Source: Plenodomus lindquistii
Taxonomy: Eukaryota; Ascomycota; Dothideomycetes; Pleosporales; Leptosphaeriaceae
Reading direction: 5' to 3'
Assembly: GCA_025504975.1 (NCBI GenBank)
Contig: JANUWI010000019.1
Span: 434,001 to 498,000 of the forward strand
DNA length: 64,000 nt
The notes under the pieces are model-generated. The model was given only the letters and a program-made list of their open reading frames with translations. It was not told the DNA's origin and made no database searches. How positions within the stretch are numbered: the stretch's first letter is position 1; every line of letters starts with the position of its first letter. The translations under genes and the position numbers were made by a program. Positions 10,731 through 20,442 of the stretch are shown here, piece after piece.

Positions 10731-11905
10731 CTACAAGTTCGCCTGCTCCTGCTTCTTCTCCCTCTCAACCTCATACAAGAAGTCAAAGTATGGCTTATCA
10801 AAGTGGTGCACGCGCACATATCCGTCCTCTCCTCCCGAGCAATAGCTTGTGCCTTGTGGGTGCACAGCGACGTAGTTCAAGGGACCAAAGTGTCCGCGCA
10901 CACGACCAATCTCCTCCATGAAGATCTTGTGGTAGAAGCGGGCTTCGAATTTACCCTGGCGGGCGGAAGTAGTGGTAACGTCCATGGCGGCTTGACCACC
11001 GCCGAGGATGACGTAGTCTTTGACGGGTGTGATGGCGGCGCTGTTGAGGGGGGTGTCGGCGACGTAAGATTTCAGGACATCAAGAGTTTCGGCATCGACG
11101 AGCTGGGCGGCATTAGTGTGCGGTTTGCAACTCGTAAGGGTTCATACGGTACCTTTGCGGTCTTGTCCTTTGAGGCTGTGATGAAGTATGTTCGGTCAGG
11201 CGCCCACTGAAGATCGGTGACTACATCGTGTTAGTGCAGACCCAGTAAAGGCACAGTCTATCCTCATACTCTGCATATCTGGCTCGTGTACGTCGTAGTT
11301 GCTTGACATCAACTCGCCGGTCTTGCCATCCCACTGTGTGATTGACCCGTCCTCGTGTCCAGAGATGATGTACTTTGCGAGGTAGCTGAAGCCTGCAACC
11401 GTCGCCTTACTTTCATCGCACACTATCCTGAGCAGCTGCTCGTCCGACTGTTGCGCCTCTGGGTCTGGGTTGATCTCGTATACACAGATGGTGGAAAGGT
11501 GTCCGGAGCGCTTCTCCGTCACACCGAGCAGTTGCCTGCCGTCGGCCGAGAACTCGCAGCGCTTGATCGATGTGGCAAATTCCCAGGTGTGCAGAAGTTT
11601 GCCAGTCTTGACCTCCCATAGCCGCATGGTGTTGTCCGCGCCGCCGGTCGCAAGGAGTTCCGAGGTGGGGTTTACGTCGACGGTCCAGAGCGCACCCTGG
11701 TGGCCGTGGTAGGTGCCCAGTCGCTCGCCATTGTGGGAGTCTGCATCCTGTCAGCCTCCTGTCGTGTTTCCATGCGCAAAGGACCAGACTAACACCACGC
11801 GCACACAACGTGATCCTTTGAGACGGAGAAGATGATGTCGCCGTCGGCGTTGTATTTGACCTGCGTGAGCGCACGCTCGTGTCCGGAGAGAAGAATCGGC
11901 CTCAT
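10731..11905 (-). CDS. TIF34: Eukaryotic translation initiation factor 3 subunit I (eIF3i)
   Basis: Four exons (11905-11794, 11740-11270, 11220-11153, 11102-10731) give 340 residues, the standard length. Introns are 53, 49 and 50 bp with GTTAGT, GTATGA and GTACCG donors. Splice phases were set by the family sequence, for example VCAWYSHNGERLGT across intron 1 and MQITDLQW across intron 2. The protein starts MRPILLSGHERALTQ, typical of eIF3i, and is a seven-bladed WD40 propeller: SGHERALTQVKYN, HQGALWTVDVNP, TGGADNTMRLWEV, SGHEDGSITQWD and ITASKDKTAKL are visible blades. It is a cytosolic scaffold in the eIF3 complex and promotes 43S/48S assembly and scanning. Intron 3 has a non-standard +5/+6 donor. 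Confidence 0.95.
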
Positions 11906-13027
11906 CGTGTGTGGGCGGTGTGCGAGGGTCGGGGATGGGCGGGTTATATGTGGCGGGGGGGGCGGCGTCGTTAAATTTCGTGACTGCACTGATATCGACG
12001 TCTTGGTGTTGAAGTGGGCTGCTGCTAACCGCATGGGGCCGCTAGCCCGGTCCCGCATAAGGCTCCCCCATGCGCTCGACCTCCATCACCCCTCACGCGC
12101 CACAGCGACGATGCTTGGTGTACCATGTTCCAACACCACTTAGCTGATGAATCGTTCAATGCTCGTTGGCCTGCCTCGACGATGAGTCACAAACGGACAC
12201 GGCGGCGTCTGGCCTGATCGGACGCATATGAGTTCGTACTGGTCGGGATGTACGGGGGTCCTGAGTGAGAGCAGGAGTGTTTTGACTCATCAAGAATCGT
12301 GACTCCAACATCATGTCTGGCCAGGCATGAACACACTCTCGTGATGCAGGGAATGCGCGCTCTTTACACTCATTTCCCAAGCCATGCTCTATCCCACTTT
12401 GACCACTTCCTCGTCTACTTGCGTCCAGCCTGCTCGAATTCTTTTTCCCATGCCATTATACGTTTGCCGGTCTCATTTCGCATTTCCTGTCTTTGCGTTA
12501 TTACCATAGAATTTCTCACTCACTACTGTCAGACCGCTCCTTCGTTGGGAGACACTCACTTCTGTCCTCAATATGCACATTCCTTCTCCTACTACAAAAG
12601 TTCAGTCTCATCCAAGGTAATCTACAGCCAAACCGGTATAGTAGAACTTTGCTGTTCATTTCACTATGTTTCTTCTGCTCCAGTATGCCGACGGCATGGG
12701 CGCCGCAAGGCCAGAAAGCAGTGCGGGTGCCATGAGAGAAGCTACCACAGACATGTAGCTGGGGCGTTATTACGGCTTGAATCATGACATCCGCGCAAAA
12801 CATGACAACTCAAATTATTTTCGACATCGCTCTCTAGTGGAAGTCGAATTTGACATTGACCATGCGCCGCTCCTGCCTTTCGCGGTCACCCTGGTCTTGG
12901 CGCGACCGCTCCTCCCGCTGGCAGTAAACACTACAACGCCTACCCCATAATCTCGAAAGGCTTTAGCGAGAAGCGACGACCCGCAACCGAAGCTGCTTGC
13001 CGATGAACACCACCAGACCAGGTCAAT
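11906..13027. other. Divergent promoter region, no gene seen
   Basis: 1.1 kb between eIF3i and the SH3-domain gene, which read away from each other. Open frames here have no recognisable content. C/T-rich tracts at 12360-12600 resemble fungal promoter or leader sequence. Confidence 0.5.
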
Positions 13028-14631
13028 ATGGTGTCGCAATCAATAGCCACGGTCAATCGGCTTGAGCAGCTCGAGAAGCTGGGTACAGACGAGTACATCA
13101 TAGCCGCAGGGCCACGAGGACAGCAGTTCTATGGAACAGCAGGAGGTTATTCTACGTAAGTATTGGTCGAACCAATCTGCATCTGCACATGCCAATACTT
13201 GCGTCAGTGTCCACTTGCCGGTGGAATTGCTCTGCGAAATTGTGGCTGGGCTCGTCAAGAAGATCATCTGGGTTTCGTTCGGCAGCACAGAGAATTCGTG
13301 GTTCTGTGCTGTTGAAACAAGAGATGGGAATCATGCTATGCGCATTGGCACCGCCACACCTCTCGCGCTTCAACGCTACATTGAGGATCTTAGCGTATCG
13401 AAGCTGCTTCACGATTCTCTTCGTGTTCAGCTCGGCGACAACGACTCGTACTTGGCTTGGTCGCGCAGTACCTGGGCTGCTTCTGGCATTCCTAAGACGT
13501 TGCTGGACAAGCTGCGCTCCATGAGCAGCTCATCTCGCGACTGCAATGACGTATCGAAGGGTTCTCTTAGAGAGGGAAGTTGGCCTCTGAACAACGTTCA
13601 GTGGTCTCGGGTTGGTGCTTTCTACCTGCAGATTCAGGGAAAACACACGGGAAATTGGAACAAAGTGAAGACTATAAGCGAGGCGTGGGACACGCTGTGG
13701 CAAGACGGTCGTGCCAAAGCTTTGAATCTGAAGATTCAAGAAGAGCTCGCCGTATGTCACATTCCCTATTCATCGCGACGATCACTAACATCAGAAGTAT
13801 GTTTCAATCGACCCCCATGCGCAGGACAGCGACGCATTCGTCTTCTTCAAGAAGCAGCAAATGTACGAAATAGCACCATTCATCATGGGCTTCAGTGGAG
13901 GTGAAATTCATACCAACCTCCAGCCTACAGCCGAGCCTACAGATGCGCCTAAGAAAGAGATCAAAGATGAAGTGAAGGCCAATATCAAAGAGGATCTCAA
14001 AGGTGAGCCCAAAGCTGAGCACAAGAATGGACCCGCAAAGTCATGGACTATGCAGCGCGCAGCACAAAAGCCGGAAGAGAAAGACTTGGGATGGGCTACA
14101 TGCAAGAAAGCAGGCCGCCCTCACCGAAACGAGACATGGGAGTTGGTCGTTGAGAAGGGCGAGAAAGTCAAGGTACTCAAGGATATGGGCCGCAATTGGT
14201 ACATCGTCCAAGGCAAGAAGAACGCAAAGGGCTACTTGCACGGCACATGGCTCATTTTCGACAAAAGCAACAGCGAGGTGCGTCCAGACTCAACCAGCGC
14301 ATACGCTCAATTCGAAGAGGATCTAGTCAAGATGCTTGTCCCCGGTCAACTTCGCGCCTTCTTCGACATGCGCACCTACATCGACACGTGCACCAATGTC
14401 AACTGCCAGATCTTGAAGGAAGACGAGAATTCTCTGGGCATCTGTACTCACGATCTTTTGACTCTTCTTCACGGTTCAGGGAAGTACTGCAAGGAATGGC
14501 TGAAGCATGGTCGCAACATCTTTCACCCGGATCGCTTCGCCAAGTTCTGCCACCCAGAGTACGTGGAGTCCCTCAAGCCCAAGGCAGAGCAGCTCTTTGT
14601 TCTCTACGGCATCCTCATGGAGAGAACTTGA
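13028..14631 (+). CDS. Hypothetical protein with SH3 domain and an HPD-containing C-terminus
   Basis: Three exons (13028-13155, 13208-13751, 13795-14631) encode 502 residues. Introns are 52 bp (GTAAGT...CAG, phase 2) and 43 bp (GTATGT, CACTAAC branch, CAG, phase 0). Residues 1-250 form a globular region of no recognised family (for example WVSFGSTENSWFCAVETR). A Lys/Glu-rich linker (about 277-303) leads to an SH3-like fold at about 323-378: GWATCKKAGR, then WELVVEKGEKVKVLKD, NWYIVQGKKNAKGYLHGTWL. The C-terminal segment has GRNIFHPDRFAKF, which resembles the J-domain HPD loop but lacks a recognisable full J domain. Likely a cytosolic adaptor; function not known. Confidence 0.85.
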
Positions 14632-14837
14632 GAACAGTCGACCCGAAAGGTCTTCGATGCATTCTCTGAACGTGTACAGCAGTTGATAGTACAGCCCTTT
14701 ACTCCGCAGAATGAATGGAAATAGGAGTTCACTGGATAGCACAACTAGGTGTTTGACAAAAGCTCACCAGGGTAGAAACAATGAACCCGAATCGCACTGA
14801 GATCCCTCTCGTTCTATTTGAGGATCTGCAATGTAGT

Positions 14838-14968
14838 ACAGGAGGTAGTCAGCTCGGTTTACATGCTCGTTACTCCTTTAGCCAATAATGACTTTTGGTT
14901 AGGGCCAGTCTAGCTTGCTGATTGGGTGACCAAAAACAGGCATGTAAACCGAGGTGACTACCTCCTGT
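14838..14968. mobile_element. MITE-like element, copy 1
   Basis: 131 bp, with terminal inverted repeats of about 29 bp that differ at one base: left end ACAGGAGGTAGTCA..., right end ...TGACTACCTCCTGT. An inner inverted pair (CTTTTGGTTA / TGACCAAAAA) lies inside. No coding capacity. A second copy of identical length lies at 16081-16211 in the same orientation, about 82% identical by ungapped reading, with most differences being transitions. A TA flanks the left end (TACAGG); the right end has TG, so a TA target duplication is plausible but decayed here. Confidence 0.85.
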
Positions 14969-15154
14969 GTTTGATAGCCCTATACGCGTCACATCCCCAA
15001 CAGCATACGTAATGCGCCCGCACGACTCGCGGAAAACTAGAATATTTTGGCGTCGGTGTGCGGCGCGCGTCCACGAAGATCAAGGGCAAAGCAGGCCACA
15101 TTGGCGATTGCATTGACTCACCAATGGAATACATGCTATGTACAAGATATTCGT

Positions 15155-15232
15155 ACGTCAGGTTGCACATGTGTCTAAGTTGAGAGAAATGAGCGGGTCA
15201 GCTTGACCTAGATTCAAGTGTGCAACCTAACG
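15155..15232. repeat. Foldback (inverted repeat) element
   Basis: ACGTCAGGTTGCACA at the left and TGTGCAACCTAACGT at the right form 15-bp arms with one mismatch, about 48 bp apart. Non-coding; may be a short MITE remnant unrelated to the 131-bp family. Confidence 0.6.
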
Positions 15233-15489
15233 TGCAAACTCTACTCCTTGGATATCTACAGTGTACTTAGAGTAGTCAACTTCTCGCCGGGGTTGAGTAG
15301 TACCATGTTTGGTATTAAGACTACAAATTCGCGCACATCGGTTCGGTGAAATAGATAGCTAAAGTTTCACCTCATATGGAATGCTAGTTTATTAATATTT
15401 AGGCCGGTTACAATGAGGGCGTAGGACAAAGCGTTATTAATTATGCCATAGTAGATCCGCTGCGGTTTTTTCCCTTGTAAAGGAACAAG

Positions 15490-15498
15490 TATAAATAT
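15490..15498 (+). promoter_or_regulatory. TATA-like box of the secreted protein gene
   Basis: GTATAAATAT about 110 bp before the start codon, followed by a C/T- and A/C-rich leader. Position and sequence fit a core promoter. Confidence 0.45.
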
Positions 15499-15606
15499 AC
15501 TAACACTTCTACACCACTTCTGCAGTACCAATCTCATTCGTTTCAACTACCACTACAATAAAAGCAGTTTGCATTGTCGCTTTATCCTCGCCTTCCTTTC
15601 TAAACT

Positions 15607-15962
15607 ATGAAGCTCCACTTCGCCATCTCCATCACTTGCCTCGCTGCAGCAACTTCAGCCCAGGTACGTTTATCATCTCCCTCCATAAGCATATTCTAAT
15701 CAAACTGCTCTATATGTAGGGGTACTGGTGCAAATGCACAGGCGGCCCTGATATCAACATCGCCGAGGTAACACAAAGTTGCTGTGCCAATGGTGTCAAC
15801 CTATCCTCCGGAGGAGTACTCCGCGGCGAGTTTGGCAATGGAAACAAGGACTGCTCAGTGTCTAGAGATGCTGGGCTGACTGTGATATCGGATTCGTTTG
15901 CCAATTGCTGCAGAAATGATGGACGCGGCAATCTTAATGGGGCAGAATGTAACCCGAACTAG
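15607..15962 (+). CDS. Small cysteine-rich secreted protein (effector candidate)
   Basis: Exons 15607-15663 and 15720-15962 encode 99 residues; the 56-bp intron (GTACGT...TAG, phase 0) falls at the end of the signal peptide. Residues 1-18 are a classic signal peptide (basic start, hydrophobic core, TSA cleavage motif). The mature ~81 residues hold eight cysteines at 23, 25, 40, 41, 64, 82, 83 and 96, a C-x-C...CC...C...CC...C order. This differs from the hydrophobin order (C, CC, C, C, CC, C). It has a TATA-like promoter and an AT-richer setting than its neighbours and lies between two MITE-like copies. Small size, secretion and even cysteine number fit a plant-interaction or antimicrobial protein, but no family was recognised and activity is unknown. 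Confidence 0.85.
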
Positions 15963-15974
15963 TCGTCCCAGAGT

Positions 15975-16082
15975 ACTCATGCGCTCGGGTAGTCCCTAGA
16001 TCATGTGTTCTGCCACCACATAGTAATTCGCCGACGCGGCGTATCACATGATCTAGGGACCACCCGAGCACACGAGGTGTAC
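15975..16082. repeat. Foldback element directly after the secreted protein gene
   Basis: Arms GCTCGGGTAGTCCCTAGATC... (15983-16007) and ...GATCTAGGGACCACCCGAGC (16045-16069) are 25 bp with one mismatch, separated by 37 bp. Weaker complementarity extends outward to about GTAC at each end. It starts some 12-20 bp past the stop codon and abuts MITE copy 2, so it would be transcribed in the 3' untranslated region if the transcript extends this far. Confidence 0.75.
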
Positions 16083-16211
16083 AGAATGTAGTCAGCTCGT
16101 TTTATATGCTCGTTGTTCTTTTAACCAGTTACATCTTTTACTTTTGGCCAGTCTAGCTTGCTGATTGGGTAACCAAAAACAAGCATGTAAGCCGAGGTGA
16201 CCTTATCCTGT
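16081..16211. mobile_element. MITE-like element, copy 2
   Basis: 131 bp, ACAGAATGTAGTCAGCTCG... to ...CCGAGGTGACCTTATCCTGT, same length and orientation as copy 1. The best-kept block is CCAGTCTAGCTTGCTGATTG and the following GGGT-ACCAAAAAC. Its terminal repeats are more decayed than those of copy 1. Ends read TACAG...CTGTA, consistent with a TA target duplication as in Tc1/mariner-derived MITEs (inference). Confidence 0.85.
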
Positions 16212-16402
16212 AGTTGTGCGAAGTAGGAAAAATCACAGTCTTTACCGCCCCTCTCTTGATATTCTTTGCTAGTGGCGCAAACATACAGCGGGGATTCGCT
16301 ACATAGATATGACTACAATCATTGCCATTACACCTTTCGCAACCCTAGTACACTAATCTGGAAAAGATTTGCCGGCGCAACCTTTTCTCGGACGGCAGGA
16401 GG

Positions 16403-19400
16403 ATGAGTGTGCAGGTTGTGCATGTGCAGCCGATGTGCGGACGCGCTGTTGGTGGCCTCCGTTGTTTTCCGCAGGTTGGAGCTACCCCGCTGAGAAAATA
16501 CATTGTTGCGACTCAACCCCGCTGTCTCTATACTACACTGAGAGTCGCGTCGAGTTCCAGTGGCGTCAACAATAACAGCAGTCGATTCAGGACAGGCAGA
16601 CGGGTTGTTACTGGTCCATTCACGGCGACATCGACGACGCGGTTTTCGGGGGGCTCAGCAACAAGTTTCTCAACAACATCGGCAGCCATGACGGCGCAGA
16701 AGATTGATGGCACGGCCATTGCGAAGAGTATTCGCGAGAAGCTGGGTGCTAAGATCAAGGAGAGGCAGGCGGTGAATCCAAGGTATAGGCCGAGTTTGAA
16801 GATTGTCCAAGGTACGTTGAATAACTGTTCCATGACGCGATGCCCCTCACACAGAAGCGCGCAACACGGTACAAAATCACACCGCAGATATGAACACGTG
16901 CTGACATCCTTGATTCCAGTGGGCGACCGCTCCGACTCGTCAACCTACGTGCGCATGAAGCTCAAAGCCGCCAGCGAAGCAAACATCGACTGCGAACTCG
17001 TGCACCTCCCCGAAGAGCTTACCGAATCGGACCTCCTCTACAAAATCTACGAGTACAACAACGACCCCTCTGTCCACGGCATCCTCGTCCAATTACCCCT
17101 GCCCAAACACATCTCCGAGCACACCATCACCTCTGCCGTTGCAGACGAAAAGGACGTCGATGGCTTTGGCATCCAGAGTATTGGCGAGCTGGCCAAGCGG
17201 GGTGGGAAGCCGCTGTTCACGCCGTGTACGCCCAAGGGTGTCATGGTGTTGTTGCAGGAGGCTGGCGTGGATATCTCGGGCAAGAATGCGGTGGTGTTGG
17301 GACGTAGTGATATCGTGGGCAGCCCGGTCAGCTATCTGCTCAAGAATGCGGATGCGACTGTTACCGTGTGTCACTCGCGGACGGCGAATCTGCCAGAGGT
17401 GGTGAGGCAAGCGGATATCGTTGTTGCGGCGATTGGCAAGGCGCAGTTTGTCAAGGGAGACTGGTTGAAGCCTGGCGCGGTTGTCATCGATGTCGGTACC
17501 AACTTTGTGCCTGATGAGACGAAGAAGACTGGGCAGAGGTTGGTGGGCGATGTCGACTATGAGTCTGCGGCTGAGGTCGCCTCACTCATCACACCTGTGC
17601 CTGGAGGTGTTGGGCCGATGACCATTGCCATGTTGTTGCAGAACTTGGTCGACTCGGCGGACGCGACTTTTGATCGCCAGAAGAAGAGGAAGATATCACC
17701 GCTGCCAATTAAGCTTGAGGATCCTATCCCGGCCGATCACGAAATCTCAAGGAAACAGCATCCTAAGCAGATCACTGCTGTGGCCAAGGAGGTCGGCATC
17801 TTGACCCACGAGTTGGAGCCATACGGTGCGACAAAGGCAAAGGTCGACCTTTCTCTGTTGAAGCGCCTTGAGCACCGCCGCAATGGACGCTATGTTCTCA
17901 TTGCCGGTATTACTCCCACACCACTCGGAGAGGGCAAGTCCACCACCACAATCGGTGTTGCCCAGGCTCTAGGTGCCCATCTCGGACGGATATGCTTCGC
18001 CAACGTACGTCAACCCAGTATGGGACCAACCTTTGGTATCAAGGGCGGTGCCGCTGGCGGAGGCTACAGTCAGGTCATCCCCATGGACCAGTTCAACCTC
18101 CATCTCACTGGTGATATCCACGCCATCACTGCCGCCAACAACTTGCTCGCCGCTGCCATTGAGACCCGCATGTTCCACGAAAACACACAAAAGGATGCCG
18201 CGCTCTACAAGCGTCTCGTTCCCTCAAAGAAGGGCAAGCGCGAGTTCGTCCCAGTCATGTTCCGCCGTCTCAAGAAGCTCGGCATCGACAAGACTAACCC
18301 CGACGACCTCACCCCTGAGGAAATCACCAAGTTTGCCCGTCTAGACATTGATCCTGAGACCATCACGTGGCGTCGTGTTCTCGATGTCAACGATAGACAT
18401 CTTCGAAAGATCACCATTGGCCAAGCACCCACCGAGAAGGGTCACACCCGTGAGACTGGCTTCGACATCTCCGTCGCCAGTGAATGTATGGCTATCCTCG
18501 CCCTCTCCAACGATCTGGCCGATCTTCGCGAACGTCTGGGCCGCATGGTCGTTGCCAGCTCGCGCGCCGGTGACCCAGTTACCTGCGACGACATTGGTGC
18601 CGGCGGTGCCCTGACCGCCCTGCTTGTCGACGCCATCAAGCCCAACATGATGCAAACCCTCGAAGGCACCCCAGTCTTCGTGCACGCCGGTCCCTTTGCT
18701 AATATCTCCATTGGCGCATCCTCCGTTCTCGCCGACCGCATGGCCCTCAAGCTCGCGGGTACCGAACCCGACGAGAACCACGACGAGCAGACCGGCTTCG
18801 TAGTCACAGAAGCCGGCTTCGACTTCACAATGGGCGGCGAGCGCTTCTTCAACATCAAGTGCCGCGCCTCGGGCCTCGTCCCCGACACCGTCGTCATCGT
18901 CGCCACCGTCCGAGCCCTCAAGAACCACGGCGGTGGCCCGGACATCAGCCCGGGGGCCCAACTCCCCGAAGTCTACCGCACTGAAAACATCGACATCCTG
19001 CGCGCCGGCTGCGTAAACCTCAAAAAACACATTCAAAATGCCAAACAATACGGCGTCCCCGTCGTCGTAGCAATCAACAAATTCGCAACAGACACTCAGG
19101 CTGAAATCGACGTCATCCGCTCCGAAGCCATCGCTGCCGGCGCAGAAGACGCAATTCCAGCAAACCACTTTGCCGAAGGCGGCGCGGGTGCCGTCGATCT
19201 CGCAAAAGCTATCATCGCCGCCTCATCCCAGCCAAAGGACTTCAAGCTCCTGTACGACCCCACCACCGACACCGTACAATCGCGCATGGAAACCATCGCC
19301 AAGAAAATGTACGGCGCATCTGGCGTCGAGTTTTCCGAACTCGCGCAGAAAAAAGTAGACACATATGTTAAACAGGGACTGGGTAATCTTCCCATTTGCG

Positions 19401-19618
19401 TGGCCAAGACGCAGTATTCGCTTTCTCATGACCCCAGTTTGAAGGGTGCGCCCGAGGGTTTCACGGTCCCGATTCGCGACGTTAGAATGGCGGCGGGCGC
19501 GGGTTATCTTTATGCGCTGGCTGCGGATATTCAGACTATCCCCGGGTTGCCGACTGCGCCTGGGTATTTGAATATCGAGGTTGATACTGAGACGGGGGAG
19601 ATTGATGGGATGTTTTAG
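16403..19618 (+). CDS. ADE3/MIS1-like: Trifunctional C1-tetrahydrofolate synthase (MTHF dehydrogenase/cyclohydrolase/formyl-THF synthetase)
   Basis: Exons 16403-16811 and 16920-19618 give 1,035 residues. The 108-bp intron (GTACGT...CAG) keeps the frame open, but removing it restores the family sequence KIVQVGDRSDSS. Residues about 96-400 are the dehydrogenase/cyclohydrolase domain: STYVRMKLKAA (catalytic Lys), VQLPLPKHI, PGGVGPMTIAMLLQN. Residues about 440-1035 are formate-THF ligase: the ATP loop TPTPLGEGKSTTTIGV and VATVRALKNHGGGPD. The enzyme interconverts one-carbon folates for purine, thymidylate and methionine synthesis. The first 95 residues are rich in Arg, Ser and Thr and look like a mitochondrial presequence; a second ATG at 16688 (MTAQKIDGT), in a strong GCAGCCATG context, would start a cytosolic form. 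Confidence 0.95.
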   Translation: MSVQVVHVQPMCGRAVGGLRCFPQVGATPLRKYIVATQPRCLYTTLRVASSSSGVNNNSSRFRTGRRVVTGPFTATSTTRFSGGSATSFSTTSAAMTAQKIDGTAIAKSIREKLGAKIKERQAVNPRYRPSLKIVQGTLNNCSMTRCPSHRSAQHGTKSHRRYEHVLTSLIPVGDRSDSSTYVRMKLKAASEANIDCELVHLPEELTESDLLYKIYEYNNDPSVHGILVQLPLPKHISEHTITSAVADEKDVDGFGIQSIGELAKRGGKPLFTPCTPKGVMVLLQEAGVDISGKNAVVLGRSDIVGSPVSYLLKNADATVTVCHSRTANLPEVVRQADIVVAAIGKAQFVKGDWLKPGAVVIDVGTNFVPDETKKTGQRLVGDVDYESAAEVASLITPVPGGVGPMTIAMLLQNLVDSADATFDRQKKRKISPLPIKLEDPIPADHEISRKQHPKQITAVAKEVGILTHELEPYGATKAKVDLSLLKRLEHRRNGRYVLIAGITPTPLGEGKSTTTIGVAQALGAHLGRICFANVRQPSMGPTFGIKGGAAGGGYSQVIPMDQFNLHLTGDIHAITAANNLLAAAIETRMFHENTQKDAALYKRLVPSKKGKREFVPVMFRRLKKLGIDKTNPDDLTPEEITKFARLDIDPETITWRRVLDVNDRHLRKITIGQAPTEKGHTRETGFDISVASECMAILALSNDLADLRERLGRMVVASSRAGDPVTCDDIGAGGALTALLVDAIKPNMMQTLEGTPVFVHAGPFANISIGASSVLADRMALKLAGTEPDENHDEQTGFVVTEAGFDFTMGGERFFNIKCRASGLVPDTVVIVATVRALKNHGGGPDISPGAQLPEVYRTENIDILRAGCVNLKKHIQNAKQYGVPVVVAINKFATDTQAEIDVIRSEAIAAGAEDAIPANHFAEGGAGAVDLAKAIIAASSQPKDFKLLYDPTTDTVQSRMETIAKKMYGASGVEFSELAQKKVDTYVKQGLGNLPICVAKTQYSLSHDPSLKGAPEGFTVPIRDVRMAAGAGYLYALAADIQTIPGLPTAPGYLNIEVDTETGEIDGMF

Positions 19619-20442
19619 GCTTCAGCGTGAGTGAAAGCGAGAGCGTGAGCAGAGTGTGAGCAGAGCTTTGAGCGAGAGTGAAAAGGGTATGGGATTGTGT
19701 TTTTGAAATGTTCTTCTTCAACAAACGAGACATTTGACTGCTATGAATGGACAGTGGGACATTGATCGCATCGCGGCGTTTTTTCTGGGGTGTAGAGGTT
19801 TTTTTTTGGTTTTTTTTTCGCACCAAGATCTCTTTCATCAGAGACGTTATGGGTATACGGGGGATTATGAAGATAAAGGCATGGATGGGAATGGGGATAT
19901 TCAACATCTTTTTCAAAAAAAGACTCCAGCATTCAGCATAAATAGCGGCTGGGAAAGATATCATAGTTAGTTAGTCGAATCAACTTAGACGGCTTGGCTT
20001 GGATTGGATTGGGACTTCAACATTAATTTGCATGGAGTACTTCTTTCCCCTTCTTCCCCCTGCCTGCACTTAACTGACGCGCGGTGAAATTGAACAATTC
20101 GATTTGAAGATACTGTATTCCATGCACAAGTTATAGGGTTTCTAAACTTCTAAAAATACTAAAACTACTTGCAAAGCCAGACCAGACAATCACAATCATC
20201 CAACAAGGTACTACGAATGCCGAAAACGCAGCCTACCAAAAAAACACAATCATCAACCAACACTAGACACCGTGCCCCATCATCATCATCATCATCATGT
20301 CCAAAGTTGATAACGCATCCAAATCTCCACGCATAAAACTCCTCAAAGACTCCGATTTCTTTTTTTCTCATTGCGCCGTATATTGAAATGAATCTCGTGT
20401 TGCGAGGGCGTGCATTGCACAATGTTGAGGAAACTGACCCAA
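19619..20442. other. Convergent 3' spacer
   Basis: 824 bp between C1-THF synthase and trehalase stop codons. Holds T-rich runs (19780-19820) and a (CAT)n microsatellite at about 20278-20299. No gene seen. Confidence 0.55.
20278..20299. repeat. (ATC)n microsatellite
   Basis: About seven tandem CAT/ATC units in the 3' spacer. Confidence 0.8.

Larger units (their letters stand above)
14632..15606. other. Transposon-rich spacer and promoter of the secreted protein gene
   Basis: Contains a 131-bp MITE-like element (14838-14968), a foldback (15155-15232), a small 7-bp-arm hairpin (GGTGAAA/TTTCACC, 15345-15371) and an AT-rich promoter (15370-15600). No protein gene seen. Confidence 0.6.

Noticed and set aside
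18341..19168. 275-codon frame antisense to C1-THF synthase
   Set aside because: Same reason: shadow of a conserved coding region.
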